Source: Streptomyces chartreusis
Lineage (GTDB): Bacteria; Actinomycetota; Actinomycetes; Streptomycetales; Streptomycetaceae
DNA: 64,000 bases
Direction of reading: 5' to 3'
Assembly: GCF_008704715.1 (NCBI RefSeq)
Contig: NZ_CP023689.1
Coordinates: 8,246,001 to 8,310,000 of the forward strand
Made by a program: the position numbers and the translations under genes. Of the stretch, positions 1 through 8,763 are shown one piece after another. Under the pieces are notes generated by a model. The model worked only from the letters and a program-made list of their open reading frames with translations, searched no databases and was not told the origin of the DNA. The first letter of the stretch is position 1; every line of letters begins with the position of its first letter.

Positions 1-1193
1 CCCGCACCGGTGAGCTGGGCAACTTCTGGTCCGACCTGGTGCGCGGCACCGTCCGCATCCTGGTGCCGATCGCCACGATCGGCGCGATCGTCCTCGTCGC
101 GTGCGGCGCCATCCAGAACTTCTCCGGCATCCACGAGGTCGGCCAGTTCATGGGCGGCCACCAGCAGTGGAACGGCGGCGCGGTCGCCTCTCAGGAAGCC
201 ATCAAGGAGCTCGGCACCAACGGGGGCGGCTACTTCAACGCCAACAGCGCCCACCCGTTCGAGAACCCCACTCCGTTCTCGAACCTGTGGGAGATCTTCC
301 TGATCCTGCTGATCCCGTTCGCGCTGACCCGCACCTTCGGCCTGATGGTCGGCAGCGTGAAGCAGGGCTACGCGATCCTCGCCACCATGGCCACCATCTG
401 GCTCGGCTTCACCGCGCTGATGATGTGGACCGAGTTCGCCCACCACGGCCCGGCGTTCCAGATCGCGGGCGGGGCGTACGAGGGCAAGGAGGTCCGCTTC
501 GGCGTCGGCGGCTCGTCGATCTTCGCCGTGGCGACCACGCTCACCTCGACCGGCGCGGTCGACTCCTTCCACTCCTCCTTCACCGGCCTCGGCGGCGGCA
601 TCACCATGCTGGGGATGATGCTGGGCGAGATCGCGCCCGGTGGCACCGGCTCCGGCCTCTACGGCATGCTGATCATGGCGATCATCGCGGTGTTCATCGC
701 CGGTCTCATGGTCGGCCGCACCCCCGAGTACCTGGGCAAGAAGATCGGCTCCCGCGAGATCAAGCTGGCGGCCTGCTACATCCTGGTCACCCCGGCGCTG
801 GTGCTCGTCTTCACCGCGTTCGCGATGGCCCTGCCCACCCCGGGCAACTCGATGACCAACAGCGGGGCGCACGGCTTCTCCGAGATCCTGTACGCCTACA
901 CGTCCGCCTCCAACAACAACGGCTCGGCCTTCGCCGGACTGAACGCGGACACGCAGTGGTTCAACACCACGCTCGGCCTGTGCATGCTGCTCGGCCGCTT
1001 CGTACCGATGATCTTCGTGCTGGCCCTGGCCGGCTCGCTCGCCGAGCAGAAGCCGGTCCCGGCCACCGCGGGCACCCTGCGCACCGACAAGCCGCTGTAC
1101 GCCGGTCTGCTCGTCGGCACGATCATCATCATCACCGGTCTGACGTACTTCCCGGCCCTCGCGCTCGGGCCGCTGGCCGAGGGGCTGGCGTGA
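1..1193 (+). CDS. kdpA: Potassium-transporting ATPase subunit KdpA, 5'-truncated by window edge
   Basis: This is the K+ channel-like subunit of the KdpFABC pump in the plasma membrane. About 396 residues are present, reading in frame from base 3. The family is usually about 550 residues, so roughly the first 160 lie outside the window. Selectivity-filter loops are visible: GTNGGGYFNANS, then TSTGAVDSFHSSF, then SASNNNGSAFAGL, each between hydrophobic membrane segments. The stop codon at 1191-1193 overlaps a possible ATG for the next gene, as expected in a kdp operon. The identification is secure; only the N-terminus is missing. Confidence 0.97.
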   Translation, partial: RTGELGNFWSDLVRGTVRILVPIATIGAIVLVACGAIQNFSGIHEVGQFMGGHQQWNGGAVASQEAIKELGTNGGGYFNANSAHPFENPTPFSNLWEIFLILLIPFALTRTFGLMVGSVKQGYAILATMATIWLGFTALMMWTEFAHHGPAFQIAGGAYEGKEVRFGVGGSSIFAVATTLTSTGAVDSFHSSFTGLGGGITMLGMMLGEIAPGGTGSGLYGMLIMAIIAVFIAGLMVGRTPEYLGKKIGSREIKLAACYILVTPALVLVFTAFAMALPTPGNSMTNSGAHGFSEILYAYTSASNNNGSAFAGLNADTQWFNTTLGLCMLLGRFVPMIFVLALAGSLAEQKPVPATAGTLRTDKPLYAGLLVGTIIIITGLTYFPALALGPLAEGLA

Positions 1194-1225
1194 TGACCAC
1201 TCGCATACAGAAGCAAGAGGACTCC

Positions 1226-3325
1226 ATGTCCACAGCCACCCCGACCCGGGCGCCGCACAGCGACGTTCCCACCGGGCGCAAGTCCCCCGAGGGCCGTGTC
1301 GGCGCGGGCCTCTTCGACCCCGCGCAGCTCCTCAAGTCGCTGCCGGACGCCTTCCGCAAGCTCGACCCGCGGGTGATGGTCAAGTCCCCCGTGATGTTCG
1401 TGGTGTGGATCGGCTCCGTCCTGACCACCGCCTTCTCCTTCGCGGACCCGGGCGACTGGTTCGGCTGGACCATCAGCGCCTGGCTGTGGCTCACGGTGAT
1501 CTTCGCCAACCTGGCCGAGGCCGTCGCCGAGGGCCGCGGCAAGGCGCAGGCCGACACCCTGCGCAAGGCCAAGACCGACACGGTGGCCCGCCGGCTCACC
1601 GGTTCCGTCGAAGAGCGGGTACCGGGCACCGAGTTGAGGATCGGTGACCTGGTCGTCTGCGAGGCCGGCGACATCATCCCCGGTGACGGCGACGTCATCG
1701 AGGGTGTCGCCTCCGTCGACGAGTCGGCCATCACCGGCGAGTCGGCCCCGGTCATCCGCGAGTCCGGCGGCGACCGCTCGGCCGTCACCGGCGGCACCAA
1801 GGTCCTCTCCGACCGCATCGTCATCAAAATCACGACGAAGCCCGGCGAGACCTTCATCGACCGGATGATCAACCTGGTCGAGGGCGCGGCCCGGCAGAAG
1901 ACGCCGAACGAGATCGCGCTGAACATCCTGCTCGCGTCACTGACGATTGTCTTCCTGCTGGCCTGCGCCACGCTGCCGCCGCTGGCGGACTACGCGGGCA
2001 CGCATCTGACGATGGTCGTGCTGGTCGCCCTGCTGGTCTGTCTCATCCCGACGACCATCGGCGCCCTGCTCTCCGCGATCGGCATCGCCGGCATGGACCG
2101 GCTCGTGCAGCGCAACGTGCTCGCCATGTCCGGCCGAGCGGTCGAGGCCGCCGGTGACGTCTCCACGCTGCTGCTCGACAAGACCGGCACCATCACCCTC
2201 GGCAACCGCCGGGCCGCCGAGTTCGTCCCGGTCGCCGGTCTCACCGAGGCCGAGGTCGCGGACGCCGCCCAGCTGTCGTCGCTGGCCGACGAGACGCCCG
2301 AGGGCCGCTCCGTCGTCGTACTGGCGAAGGAGAAGTACGGCCTGCGCGAGCGGCACCAGGGCGAGCTGGCGGGTGCCGAGTGGATCGCCTTCACCGCCCA
2401 GACCCGGATGTCGGGCGTGGATGTCGACGGGCGCAAGATCCGCAAGGGCGCGGCCGGTTCGGTCATCGCCTGGGTGCGGGAGCAGGGCGGCACGGTCGCG
2501 GGGGACGCGGACACCGTCGCCAACCGCATCTCCGAAGCCGGCGGCACCCCGCTGCTGGTCGCCGTCGAGGACGCGGACGGAGCGCGGGTCCTGGGCGTCA
2601 TCCACCTCAAGGACGTCGTCAAGGACGGCATGCGCGAACGGTTCGAGGAACTGCGCCGCATGGGCATCAAGACCGTCATGATCACCGGCGACAACCCGCT
2701 GACCGCCAAGGCGATCGCCGAGGAGGCGGGCGTCGACGACTTCCTCGCGGAGGCCACTCCCGAGGACAAGATGGCGCTCATCAAGCGTGAGCAGGCCGGC
2801 GGCAAGCTGGTCGCGATGACCGGCGACGGCACCAACGACGCCCCGGCGCTCGCGCAGGCCGACGTCGGTGTGGCCATGAACACCGGTACGTCGGCCGCCA
2901 AGGAGGCCGGCAACATGGTCGACCTCGACTCCGACCCGACCAAGCTGATCGAGATCGTCGAGATCGGCAAGCAGTTGCTGATCACCCGCGGTGCGCTGAC
3001 CACGTTCTCCATCGCCAACGACGTCGCGAAGTACTTCGCGATCATCCCGGCGCTGTTCGCGGTCGTCTACCCGGGCCTGGACAAACTCAACATCATGGGC
3101 CTGTCGTCGCCGGACTCCGCGATCCTGTCCGCGGTCGTCTTCAACGCGCTGGTCATCATCGCCCTGGTGCCGCTGTCCCTGAAGGGCGTGCGGTACCGGC
3201 CGGTCAGCGCCGACCGGCTGCTGCGCCGCAACCTGACGATCTACGGTCTGGGCGGCCTGATCGCGCCCTTCATCGGCATCAAGATCATCGACCTGCTCAT
3301 CTCTCTCATCCCCGGGATCGGTTGA
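1226..3325 (+). CDS. kdpB: Potassium-transporting P-type ATPase subunit KdpB
   Basis: This is the catalytic, ATP-hydrolysing subunit of the Kdp K+ pump, 699 residues and normal for the family. The sequence shows the actuator motif TGES, the phosphorylation motif DKTGT with Asp about residue 318, the hinge motif GDGTNDAP about residues 533-540, and paired membrane helices at both ends. I chose the ATG at 1226 because AGAGGA lies 5 to 10 bases upstream. An earlier in-frame ATG at 1193 overlaps the kdpA stop and would add 11 residues, but it has no obvious Shine-Dalgarno of its own. It lies between kdpA and kdpC in the usual order. Confidence 0.97.
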   Translation: MSTATPTRAPHSDVPTGRKSPEGRVGAGLFDPAQLLKSLPDAFRKLDPRVMVKSPVMFVVWIGSVLTTAFSFADPGDWFGWTISAWLWLTVIFANLAEAVAEGRGKAQADTLRKAKTDTVARRLTGSVEERVPGTELRIGDLVVCEAGDIIPGDGDVIEGVASVDESAITGESAPVIRESGGDRSAVTGGTKVLSDRIVIKITTKPGETFIDRMINLVEGAARQKTPNEIALNILLASLTIVFLLACATLPPLADYAGTHLTMVVLVALLVCLIPTTIGALLSAIGIAGMDRLVQRNVLAMSGRAVEAAGDVSTLLLDKTGTITLGNRRAAEFVPVAGLTEAEVADAAQLSSLADETPEGRSVVVLAKEKYGLRERHQGELAGAEWIAFTAQTRMSGVDVDGRKIRKGAAGSVIAWVREQGGTVAGDADTVANRISEAGGTPLLVAVEDADGARVLGVIHLKDVVKDGMRERFEELRRMGIKTVMITGDNPLTAKAIAEEAGVDDFLAEATPEDKMALIKREQAGGKLVAMTGDGTNDAPALAQADVGVAMNTGTSAAKEAGNMVDLDSDPTKLIEIVEIGKQLLITRGALTTFSIANDVAKYFAIIPALFAVVYPGLDKLNIMGLSSPDSAILSAVVFNALVIIALVPLSLKGVRYRPVSADRLLRRNLTIYGLGGLIAPFIGIKIIDLLISLIPGIG

Positions 3326-3331
3326 TCCATC

Positions 3332-4000
3332 ATGAACAACTCCGTATCGAACACGGCCCGGTTGCTTGGGGCCGGCCTGCGCGCCCTCCTCGTGCTGACC
3401 CTGGTGACCGGCGTCATCTACCCGCTGGTCGTCACCGGCATCGCTCAGGGGCTGTTCAACGACAAGGCGAACGGCTCCGAGATCAAGGTGGACGGCAAGG
3501 TCGTCGGGTCGTCCCTGATCGGGCAGGCCTACAACCTGCCGCTGAAGAAGGGCGAGGAGACTCCGGCGCCCGACCTGAAGTGGTTCCAGGGCCGTCCGCA
3601 GAACGGCCTCGGCACCAACAGCGTCAACACCCAGTACAAGCTCATCCTGTCCGGCGCGACCAACCGGTCCGGCGACAACGAAGAGCTCATCCAGTGGGTG
3701 AAGGACGCCAAGGCCGCCGTCGTCAAGGACAACTCGACGCCGGACTACAAGGTCAAGCCGTCCGAGGTGCCCGCCGACGCGGTCACGTCCTCCGGTTCCG
3801 GCCTGGACCCGGCCATCTCCCCGCAGTACGCGGACATCCAGGTCCACCGGGTCGCCGAGAAGAACGGCCTGCCCGTCGCCCAGGTGCAGAAGCTGGTCGA
3901 CGAGCACACCGAGGGCCGGACCCTCGGCTTCATGGGCGAACCGCGGGTCAACGTCCTCGAGTTGAACATCGCGCTCAAGGACCTCGTGGCCAAGAGCTGA
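3332..4000 (+). CDS. kdpC: Potassium-transporting ATPase subunit KdpC
   Basis: KdpC is the single-span accessory subunit that stabilises the KdpB catalytic cycle. This 222-residue protein has one membrane helix (about residues 13-33, LRALLVLTLVTGVIYPLVV). A mostly extracytoplasmic domain follows, with family motifs such as SLIGQ, FQGRP, SGSGLDPAISP and VNVLELN near the C-terminus. It starts 6 bases after the kdpB stop, so translation is probably coupled. The Actinobacteria-type insertion between FQGRP and SGSGLDP makes it slightly longer than the roughly 190-residue E. coli protein. A long hairpin follows the gene. Confidence 0.96.
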   Translation: MNNSVSNTARLLGAGLRALLVLTLVTGVIYPLVVTGIAQGLFNDKANGSEIKVDGKVVGSSLIGQAYNLPLKKGEETPAPDLKWFQGRPQNGLGTNSVNTQYKLILSGATNRSGDNEELIQWVKDAKAAVVKDNSTPDYKVKPSEVPADAVTSSGSGLDPAISPQYADIQVHRVAEKNGLPVAQVQKLVDEHTEGRTLGFMGEPRVNVLELNIALKDLVAKS

Positions 4001-4018
4001 TGGCGTTACGCGATCCGC

Positions 4019-4062
4019 GCGGGAGTCGGCGGCCGGGCACCTCCGGTTCCGCCGACTCCCGC
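4019..4062 (+). terminator. Strong hairpin between kdpC and kdpE
   Basis: A perfect 14-bp inverted repeat (4019-4032 pairing with 4049-4062; core arm GGGAGTCGGCGG) encloses a 16-nt loop. It lies between the kdpC stop and the kdpE ribosome binding site. There is no U-tract, which is usual for Streptomyces terminators. It probably ends or attenuates structural-gene transcription before the regulators, so kdpED could be expressed at a lower level than kdpABC. It could also be an mRNA-stabilising 3' hairpin. Confidence 0.7.
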
Positions 4063-4109
4063 CGCCATGAAGCCCTTTGCCCAGGTGCAGGACAGGAAGG
4101 CGTACACCC

Positions 4110-4793
4110 ATGACCAGGGTGTTGGTGGTGGAGGACGACCCGCAGCTGGTGCGGGCCCTCGTGATCAACATGCAGGCGCGCAGGTACGGCGTGGACGCGG
4201 CCACCGACGGTGCCACGGCGCTCAGACTCGCGGCCGCACGCCAGCCCGACGTCGTCATGCTCGACCTGGGACTGCCCGACATGGACGGCGTCGACGTCAT
4301 CAGGGCCCTGCGCGGCTGGACCCGCGTCCCGATCCTGGTGCTGTCGGCGCGCCGGGCGTCCGAGGAGAAGGTCGTCGCGCTCGACGCCGGCGCCGACGAC
4401 TACGTCACCAAGCCGTTCAGCATGGACGAGCTGATGGCCCGGCTGAGGGCCGCCGTCCGCCGAACCGAGGACTCTCCGCTCGCCCCCGAGACGACCCTCG
4501 TGGAGACGGACGAGTTCGTCATCGACCTGCGGGCCAAGAAGGTCGCCCGCGGCGACCGCGAGGTACGGCTCACCCCGACGGAGTGGCACCTGCTGGAGAT
4601 CCTGGTCACCAACCCGGGCCGGCTCGTCACCCAGAAGTACCTGCTCCAGGAGGTCTGGGGGGTCTCCCGGAGCGGCAAGACCAACTATCTGCGGGTCTAC
4701 ATGGCGCAGTTGCGCCGCAAGCTGGAAGCGGACCCCGCGCACCCCCGCTATCTCGTCACCGAACCCGGCATGGGTTACCGCTTCGAAGGGTGA
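4110..4793 (+). CDS. kdpE: Response regulator KdpE (OmpR/PhoB family)
   Basis: This is the DNA-binding response regulator of the K+-limitation two-component system, 228 residues. The receiver domain (about 1-115) has the acidic pocket VVEDD, the phospho-acceptor Asp52 in LDLGLPD, and Lys101 in YVTKPF. The winged-helix output domain (about 130-228) has LTPTEWHLLEIL and ends in the typical MGYRFEG. I chose the ATG at 4110 because GGAAGG precedes it by 9 bases; upstream in-frame starts lack a site. The kdpD start follows 2 bases after the stop. Here kdpE precedes kdpD, the reverse of the E. coli order. Confidence 0.95.
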   Translation: MTRVLVVEDDPQLVRALVINMQARRYGVDAATDGATALRLAAARQPDVVMLDLGLPDMDGVDVIRALRGWTRVPILVLSARRASEEKVVALDAGADDYVTKPFSMDELMARLRAAVRRTEDSPLAPETTLVETDEFVIDLRAKKVARGDREVRLTPTEWHLLEILVTNPGRLVTQKYLLQEVWGVSRSGKTNYLRVYMAQLRRKLEADPAHPRYLVTEPGMGYRFEG

Positions 4794-4795
4794 AC

Positions 4796-7345
4796 ATGGC
4801 ACGCGGCAAACTTCGGATCTACCTCGGTGCGGCACCCGGCGTCGGCAAGACGTACGCCATGCTCTCCGAGGCGCACCGGCGGGTCGAACGCGGCACCGAC
4901 TGCGTGGTGGCGTTCGTGGAGCACCACGACCGGCCGCGCACCGAGGTGATGCTGCACGGCCTGGAGCAGATCCGACGCAAGGATCTGGAGTACCGGGACA
5001 CCTCCTTCACCGAGATGGACATCGACGCCGTCCTGGCCCGGCGCCCCAAGGTGGTGCTGGTCGACGAGCTGGCCCACACCAACATCCCCGGCTCCCGCAA
5101 CGCCAAGCGCTGGCAGGACGTGGAGGAGCTGCTGGCGGCCGGCATCGACGTCATCTCGACGGTCAACATCCAGCACCTGGAGTCGCTGGGCGATGTCGTG
5201 GAGTCCATCACCGGGGTACGGCAGCAGGAGACCGTCCCCGACGAGGTCGTTCGCCGCGCCGACCAGGTAGAGCTCGTCGACATGTCGCCGCAGGCGCTCC
5301 GGCGGCGCATGGCGCACGGCAACATCTACAAGCCGGACAAGGTCGACGCGGCGCTCTCGAACTACTTCCGCCCTGGAAACCTCACCGCGCTGCGGGAGTT
5401 GGCCCTGCTGTGGGTGGCCGACCGGGTCGACGAGTACCTCAACGCCTACCGCAGCGAGCACGAGGTCTCGACGATCTGGGGCTCGCGCGAGCGGATCGTC
5501 GTGGGGCTGACCGGCGGACCGGAAGGGCGGACGCTGATCCGCCGGGCCGCGCGGCTCGCCGAGAAGGGCGCAGGCGGTGAGGTGCTCGCCGTCTACATAG
5601 CCCGCACCGACGGGCTGACCTCGTCCTCGCCCAAGGAACTGGCCGTGCAGCGCGGGCTGGTCGAGGACCTCGGCGGCACCTTCCACCACGTCGTCGGCGA
5701 CGACATCCCGGCGGCGCTGCTGGCCTTCGCGCGCGGCGTCAACGCCACCCAGATCGTGCTCGGTGTCTCCCGCCGCAAGAGCTGGCAGTACGTCTTCGGC
5801 CCTGGGGTCGGCGCCACGGTCGCCCGGGACTCCGGACCCGACCTAGACGTCCACCTGATCACGCACGACGAGGCGGGCAAGGGGCGCGCTCTCCCCATCC
5901 CCCGCGGCGCGCGCCTCGGCCGGACGCGGATCATCTGGGGCTGGCTGGTGGGTGCGCTCGGCCCGGCCGTCCTCACCGTGCTGCTGACGCATGTCGCCCC
6001 CGAAGTCGGCCTCGCCAACGACATGTTGCTGTACCTGTCGCTGACCGTGGCGGCGGCTCTCCTCGGCGGCCTGCTGCCGGCCCTGGCGTCGGCCGTGGTC
6101 GGTTCGATGCTGCTGAACTGGTTCTTCACCCCGCCCGTCCACACGCTGACCATCGCCGACCCGAAGAACGTGGTCGCCATCGTGATCTTCATCGGGGTGG
6201 CGGTGTCGGTGGCCTCCGTGGTCGACCTCGCGGCCCGTCGCACCCACCAGGCGAACCGCCTGCGTGCCGAGTCGGAGATCCTGTCCTTCCTCGCCGGGAA
6301 CGTGCTGCGCGGCGAGACCAGCCTGGAGGCGCTGCTCGAACGCGTCCGTGAGACCTTCGGCATGGTGTCCGTGGCCTTGCTGGAGCGGGAGAGCGAAGTC
6401 GACCCGTGGACCTGCGCGGGCAGTGTGGGCTCCCGACCCTGCCAGGACCCCGACGACGCCGACGTGGGCGTTCCGGTCGGCGACCACATGGCGCTCGCGC
6501 TGACCGGCCGGGTGCTGCCCGCCGAGGACCGCCGGGTACTGGCCGCGTTCGCCGTGCAGTCCGCGGTCGTCCTGGACCGGCAGCGGCTCCGGCGCGAGGC
6601 CGACCAGGCCAAAGAGCTGGCGGAGGGCAACCGCATTCGTACGGCACTGCTGGCCGCTGTCAGCCACGACCTGCGCACGCCTCTCGCCGGCATAAAGGCA
6701 TCGGTCACCTCGCTGCGGTCCGACGACGTGGCCTGGTCGGAGGAGGACGAGGCCGAACTCCTCCAGGCGATCGAGGAGGGCGCTGACCGGCTCGACCTGC
6801 TGGTCGGGAACCTGCTGGACATGTCCCGTCTCCAGACCGGCACGGTCACGCCGTTGATCCGGGAGATCGACCTGGACGAAGTGGTGCCGATGGCGCTGGG
6901 CGGGGTGCCGGAGGGCAGCGTGGAGCTGGACATCCCGGAGACCCTGCCCATGGTCAGCGTGGACAAGGGTCTGTTGGAGCGGGTCGTCGCCAACGTCGTC
7001 GAGAACGCCGTCAAGTACAGCCCTGTGGACGAGCCCGTGCTGGTCTCCGCGAGCGCCATCGCCGACCGGGTCGAGGTCCGGGTGGTCGACCGCGGACGAG
7101 GTGTCCCCGACGAGGCCAAGGAACGCATTTTCGAGCCCTTCCAGCGCTACGGCGACGCCCCGCGCGGCGCCGGCGTAGGGCTCGGCCTCGCCGTCGCACG
7201 CGGCTTCGCCGAGGCGATGGGCGGCACGATCAGCGCGGAGGACACGCCCGGCGGCGGTCTCACGATGGTGCTGAGCCTGCGGGTGGCGGCCGGGGGAGCG
7301 GGCGACGACGGTGACGTCAGGAAGGCGGCGGCCGGATCGTCGTAG
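4796..7345 (+). CDS. kdpD: Sensor histidine kinase KdpD
   Basis: KdpD is a membrane histidine kinase that phosphorylates KdpE when K+ is low; this protein has 849 residues. Domains in order: the KdpD N-terminal domain with a Walker-A-like GAAPGVGKT (residues 11-19) and Walker B (VVLVDELAHTN); a Usp-like domain (about 230-365); four closely spaced membrane helices (about 385-480); a GAF-like region; a HisKA dimerisation box SHDLRTPLAG with His624; and an HATPase domain with GVGLGLAVARG. The start lies 2 bases after kdpE, so the two are co-translated. All key motifs look intact. Confidence 0.96.
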   Translation: MARGKLRIYLGAAPGVGKTYAMLSEAHRRVERGTDCVVAFVEHHDRPRTEVMLHGLEQIRRKDLEYRDTSFTEMDIDAVLARRPKVVLVDELAHTNIPGSRNAKRWQDVEELLAAGIDVISTVNIQHLESLGDVVESITGVRQQETVPDEVVRRADQVELVDMSPQALRRRMAHGNIYKPDKVDAALSNYFRPGNLTALRELALLWVADRVDEYLNAYRSEHEVSTIWGSRERIVVGLTGGPEGRTLIRRAARLAEKGAGGEVLAVYIARTDGLTSSSPKELAVQRGLVEDLGGTFHHVVGDDIPAALLAFARGVNATQIVLGVSRRKSWQYVFGPGVGATVARDSGPDLDVHLITHDEAGKGRALPIPRGARLGRTRIIWGWLVGALGPAVLTVLLTHVAPEVGLANDMLLYLSLTVAAALLGGLLPALASAVVGSMLLNWFFTPPVHTLTIADPKNVVAIVIFIGVAVSVASVVDLAARRTHQANRLRAESEILSFLAGNVLRGETSLEALLERVRETFGMVSVALLERESEVDPWTCAGSVGSRPCQDPDDADVGVPVGDHMALALTGRVLPAEDRRVLAAFAVQSAVVLDRQRLRREADQAKELAEGNRIRTALLAAVSHDLRTPLAGIKASVTSLRSDDVAWSEEDEAELLQAIEEGADRLDLLVGNLLDMSRLQTGTVTPLIREIDLDEVVPMALGGVPEGSVELDIPETLPMVSVDKGLLERVVANVVENAVKYSPVDEPVLVSASAIADRVEVRVVDRGRGVPDEAKERIFEPFQRYGDAPRGAGVGLGLAVARGFAEAMGGTISAEDTPGGGLTMVLSLRVAAGGAGDDGDVRKAAAGSS

Positions 7346-7355
7346 GCGCGTCCCT

Positions 7356-7919
7356 TCACGACCCTTCCGGCGGCACCGCCTCACGCGCCAAGTCCCGTAC
7401 GTCCAGCCGCAGTCGCCAGGCGTTGCGGCGGTGCACGGCCGTCAGCTCCGACTCCAGCGGTGACGGCGGCACCGCGAGCACCGGACACCTCGCGTGGGCG
7501 ACGCAGTAACGCGTGACCGAGCGGCAGCACGCCCGGTGCCAGAGGCTGCGGCGGCCCGCGCCGACGACGAGGACGTCGGTCTCACGGTCGGCGATCTCCA
7601 CCAGGGCCAGGCCCGGGCTGCCCTGCGCGACCAGGGCGTACATCCAGACGCCGGGGCCGGAGGCGCCGAAGACGTCCGTCAGGACGCCGACCAGCCGCTC
7701 ACGTGCCAGACGCTGCCACTCGGCGGCCGGCAGGCCCGCCCCGGGGCCGCGCCGGGCGGCGACTTCCCCGCCCGGCGGCTGCCAGGCCAGCACCGGCCAC
7801 AGCTCGCCGCCGCGCCGCCGGGCCTCCTCGGCACCCCGGCCGAGGGCGGTGAGGCTGCCCAGCGAGCCGCTGACACCCACCACGACCCGAGGCCGCACCG
7901 GGCCGTCGGAACCAGACAT
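7356..7919 (-). CDS. Universal stress protein family (UspA-like), 187 aa
   Basis: A small cytoplasmic Usp-fold protein. It begins with the family beta strand RVVVGVSGSLGSL and carries the nucleotide-loop-like segment VLVVGAGRRSL (the usual form is GxxGxxxxx...S), followed by RCPVLAVPPSP near the C-terminus. I chose the ATG at 7919, where a GGTGA-type site precedes it; longer in-frame extensions run into low-complexity sequence. The last 30 residues extend past the normal Usp end and are charged. It converges on kdpD, which itself contains a Usp-like domain, but no functional link can be shown from sequence. The ligand-binding glycines are partly degenerate, so ATP binding is uncertain. Confidence 0.82.
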   Translation of the reverse strand: MSGSDGPVRPRVVVGVSGSLGSLTALGRGAEEARRRGGELWPVLAWQPPGGEVAARRGPGAGLPAAEWQRLARERLVGVLTDVFGASGPGVWMYALVAQGSPGLALVEIADRETDVLVVGAGRRSLWHRACCRSVTRYCVAHARCPVLAVPPSPLESELTAVHRRNAWRLRLDVRDLAREAVPPEGS

Positions 7920-8300
7920 GAGTTCACCGTTCCACTTCTCGTCGCGGTTCTTCGCCCCGCGAGGGAGACCCACGGGGAGGCCAGCGGGGAGACCCACGAG
8001 GGAGTCCCGCGCGGACACCCGCAGGGGTCCCTTCCATGACACCTCCGCCGGGCCCCTCCAGCCACATCGGTCGGCCCTTCTTGGCGCACCTCTGACGGCG
8101 TCCCGCACGGCCTGCCGGGCCAGGTGTCAGCATCGCGTCAGCGTCAGGCGGAAACCCGTCAGCATCCCGTCATGAGGCGTCCTGACCCCCGGGTCACCGG
8201 GCATAGCGTCAGAGCAAGCCCCGGCCCGCCTCCCCGCGTCCGGGGCGTCAAACACTCGAAGTACGACTCCGATCCACCTCGGATCTCCCGGAGGCAGCCC
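7920..8300. other. Intergenic region between divergent usp and SAV_915-like genes
   Basis: No convincing gene is seen in these 381 bases. They hold two copies of GGGAGACCCACG (7963-7974 and 7987-7998, 24 bp apart). They also hold two copies of GTCAGCATC (8126-8134 and 8158-8166, 32 bp apart), with a further GCGTCAGCGTC between them. The second set lies 135-175 bases before the plus-strand gene and may be a regulator site. Promoter elements could not be assigned with confidence. Confidence 0.5.
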
Positions 8301-8750
8301 ATGGCAGACCACCTGTCCGACGAAGACCCGGAGCCCTCTGAACGGTTCCCGGCCGGCCCTCTGTTCGTTCCGGTCCGGCCGGGACACGCCGCCTGTGCGG
8401 CCCGCCTCTTCCGTACGCCCCTCGGGGACCGCACGGCCGTGGGCTTCACCTCGCAGCGGCAGCTGACCGCCACCCTCGGCCCCGACCAGCCGTGGATCCG
8501 GCTCGCCGAACCCGCCCTGCGCTCCCTGACCGCGCCGCTCGGCGTCACCACCGTCACGGTCGACCCGCAGTTCTGCGCGCCGGCCCCGGCCCCGACCGCC
8601 CCGGCCCCGAACGCATCGGCCGTCCCGGAACACGCCCGGCACTCCGGCCCCCGGTTCCGTGAGGGCGCCTGGGATCCCCAAGCCGTCGGAGCGCTGCGCG
8701 TGACCGGTGCCGCCGCGCTCATCTCCGCGTTGACCATGTGGATCGGTTGA
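8301..8750 (+). CDS. SAV_915-like family protein (SseB-type N-terminal segment), 149 aa
   Basis: This is a conserved Streptomyces protein of unknown biochemical role. The core (residues about 15-95, from FPAGPLFVPV through RTAVGFTSQRQL to LGVTTVTVDP) resembles the SAV_915/SseB-like fold, in which a short beta-rich domain is followed by a variable tail. Here the tail is Ala/Pro-rich (PAPAPTAPAPNA), and the C-terminus is a weakly hydrophobic stretch that may be amphipathic. GGAGG lies 6 bases before the ATG at 8301. It is followed after 13 bases by the lysA-type gene, so they may be one transcript. Family naming is from memory; function unknown. Confidence 0.75.
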   Translation: MADHLSDEDPEPSERFPAGPLFVPVRPGHAACAARLFRTPLGDRTAVGFTSQRQLTATLGPDQPWIRLAEPALRSLTAPLGVTTVTVDPQFCAPAPAPTAPAPNASAVPEHARHSGPRFREGAWDPQAVGALRVTGAAALISALTMWIG

Positions 8751-8763
8751 GGGGGACCGCACG

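Noticed and set aside
101..1192. Long plus-strand reading frame upstream of kdpB in the kdpB frame
   Set aside because: It overlaps kdpA in another frame and is rich in Arg/His/Pro typical of shadow frames; only the part from 1226 is KdpB.
1937..4300. 787-codon minus-strand open frame across kdpB-kdpC
   Set aside because: It is a high-GC shadow of kdp genes on the other strand, with Arg/Gly/Asp/Val-heavy low-complexity content and no family motif.
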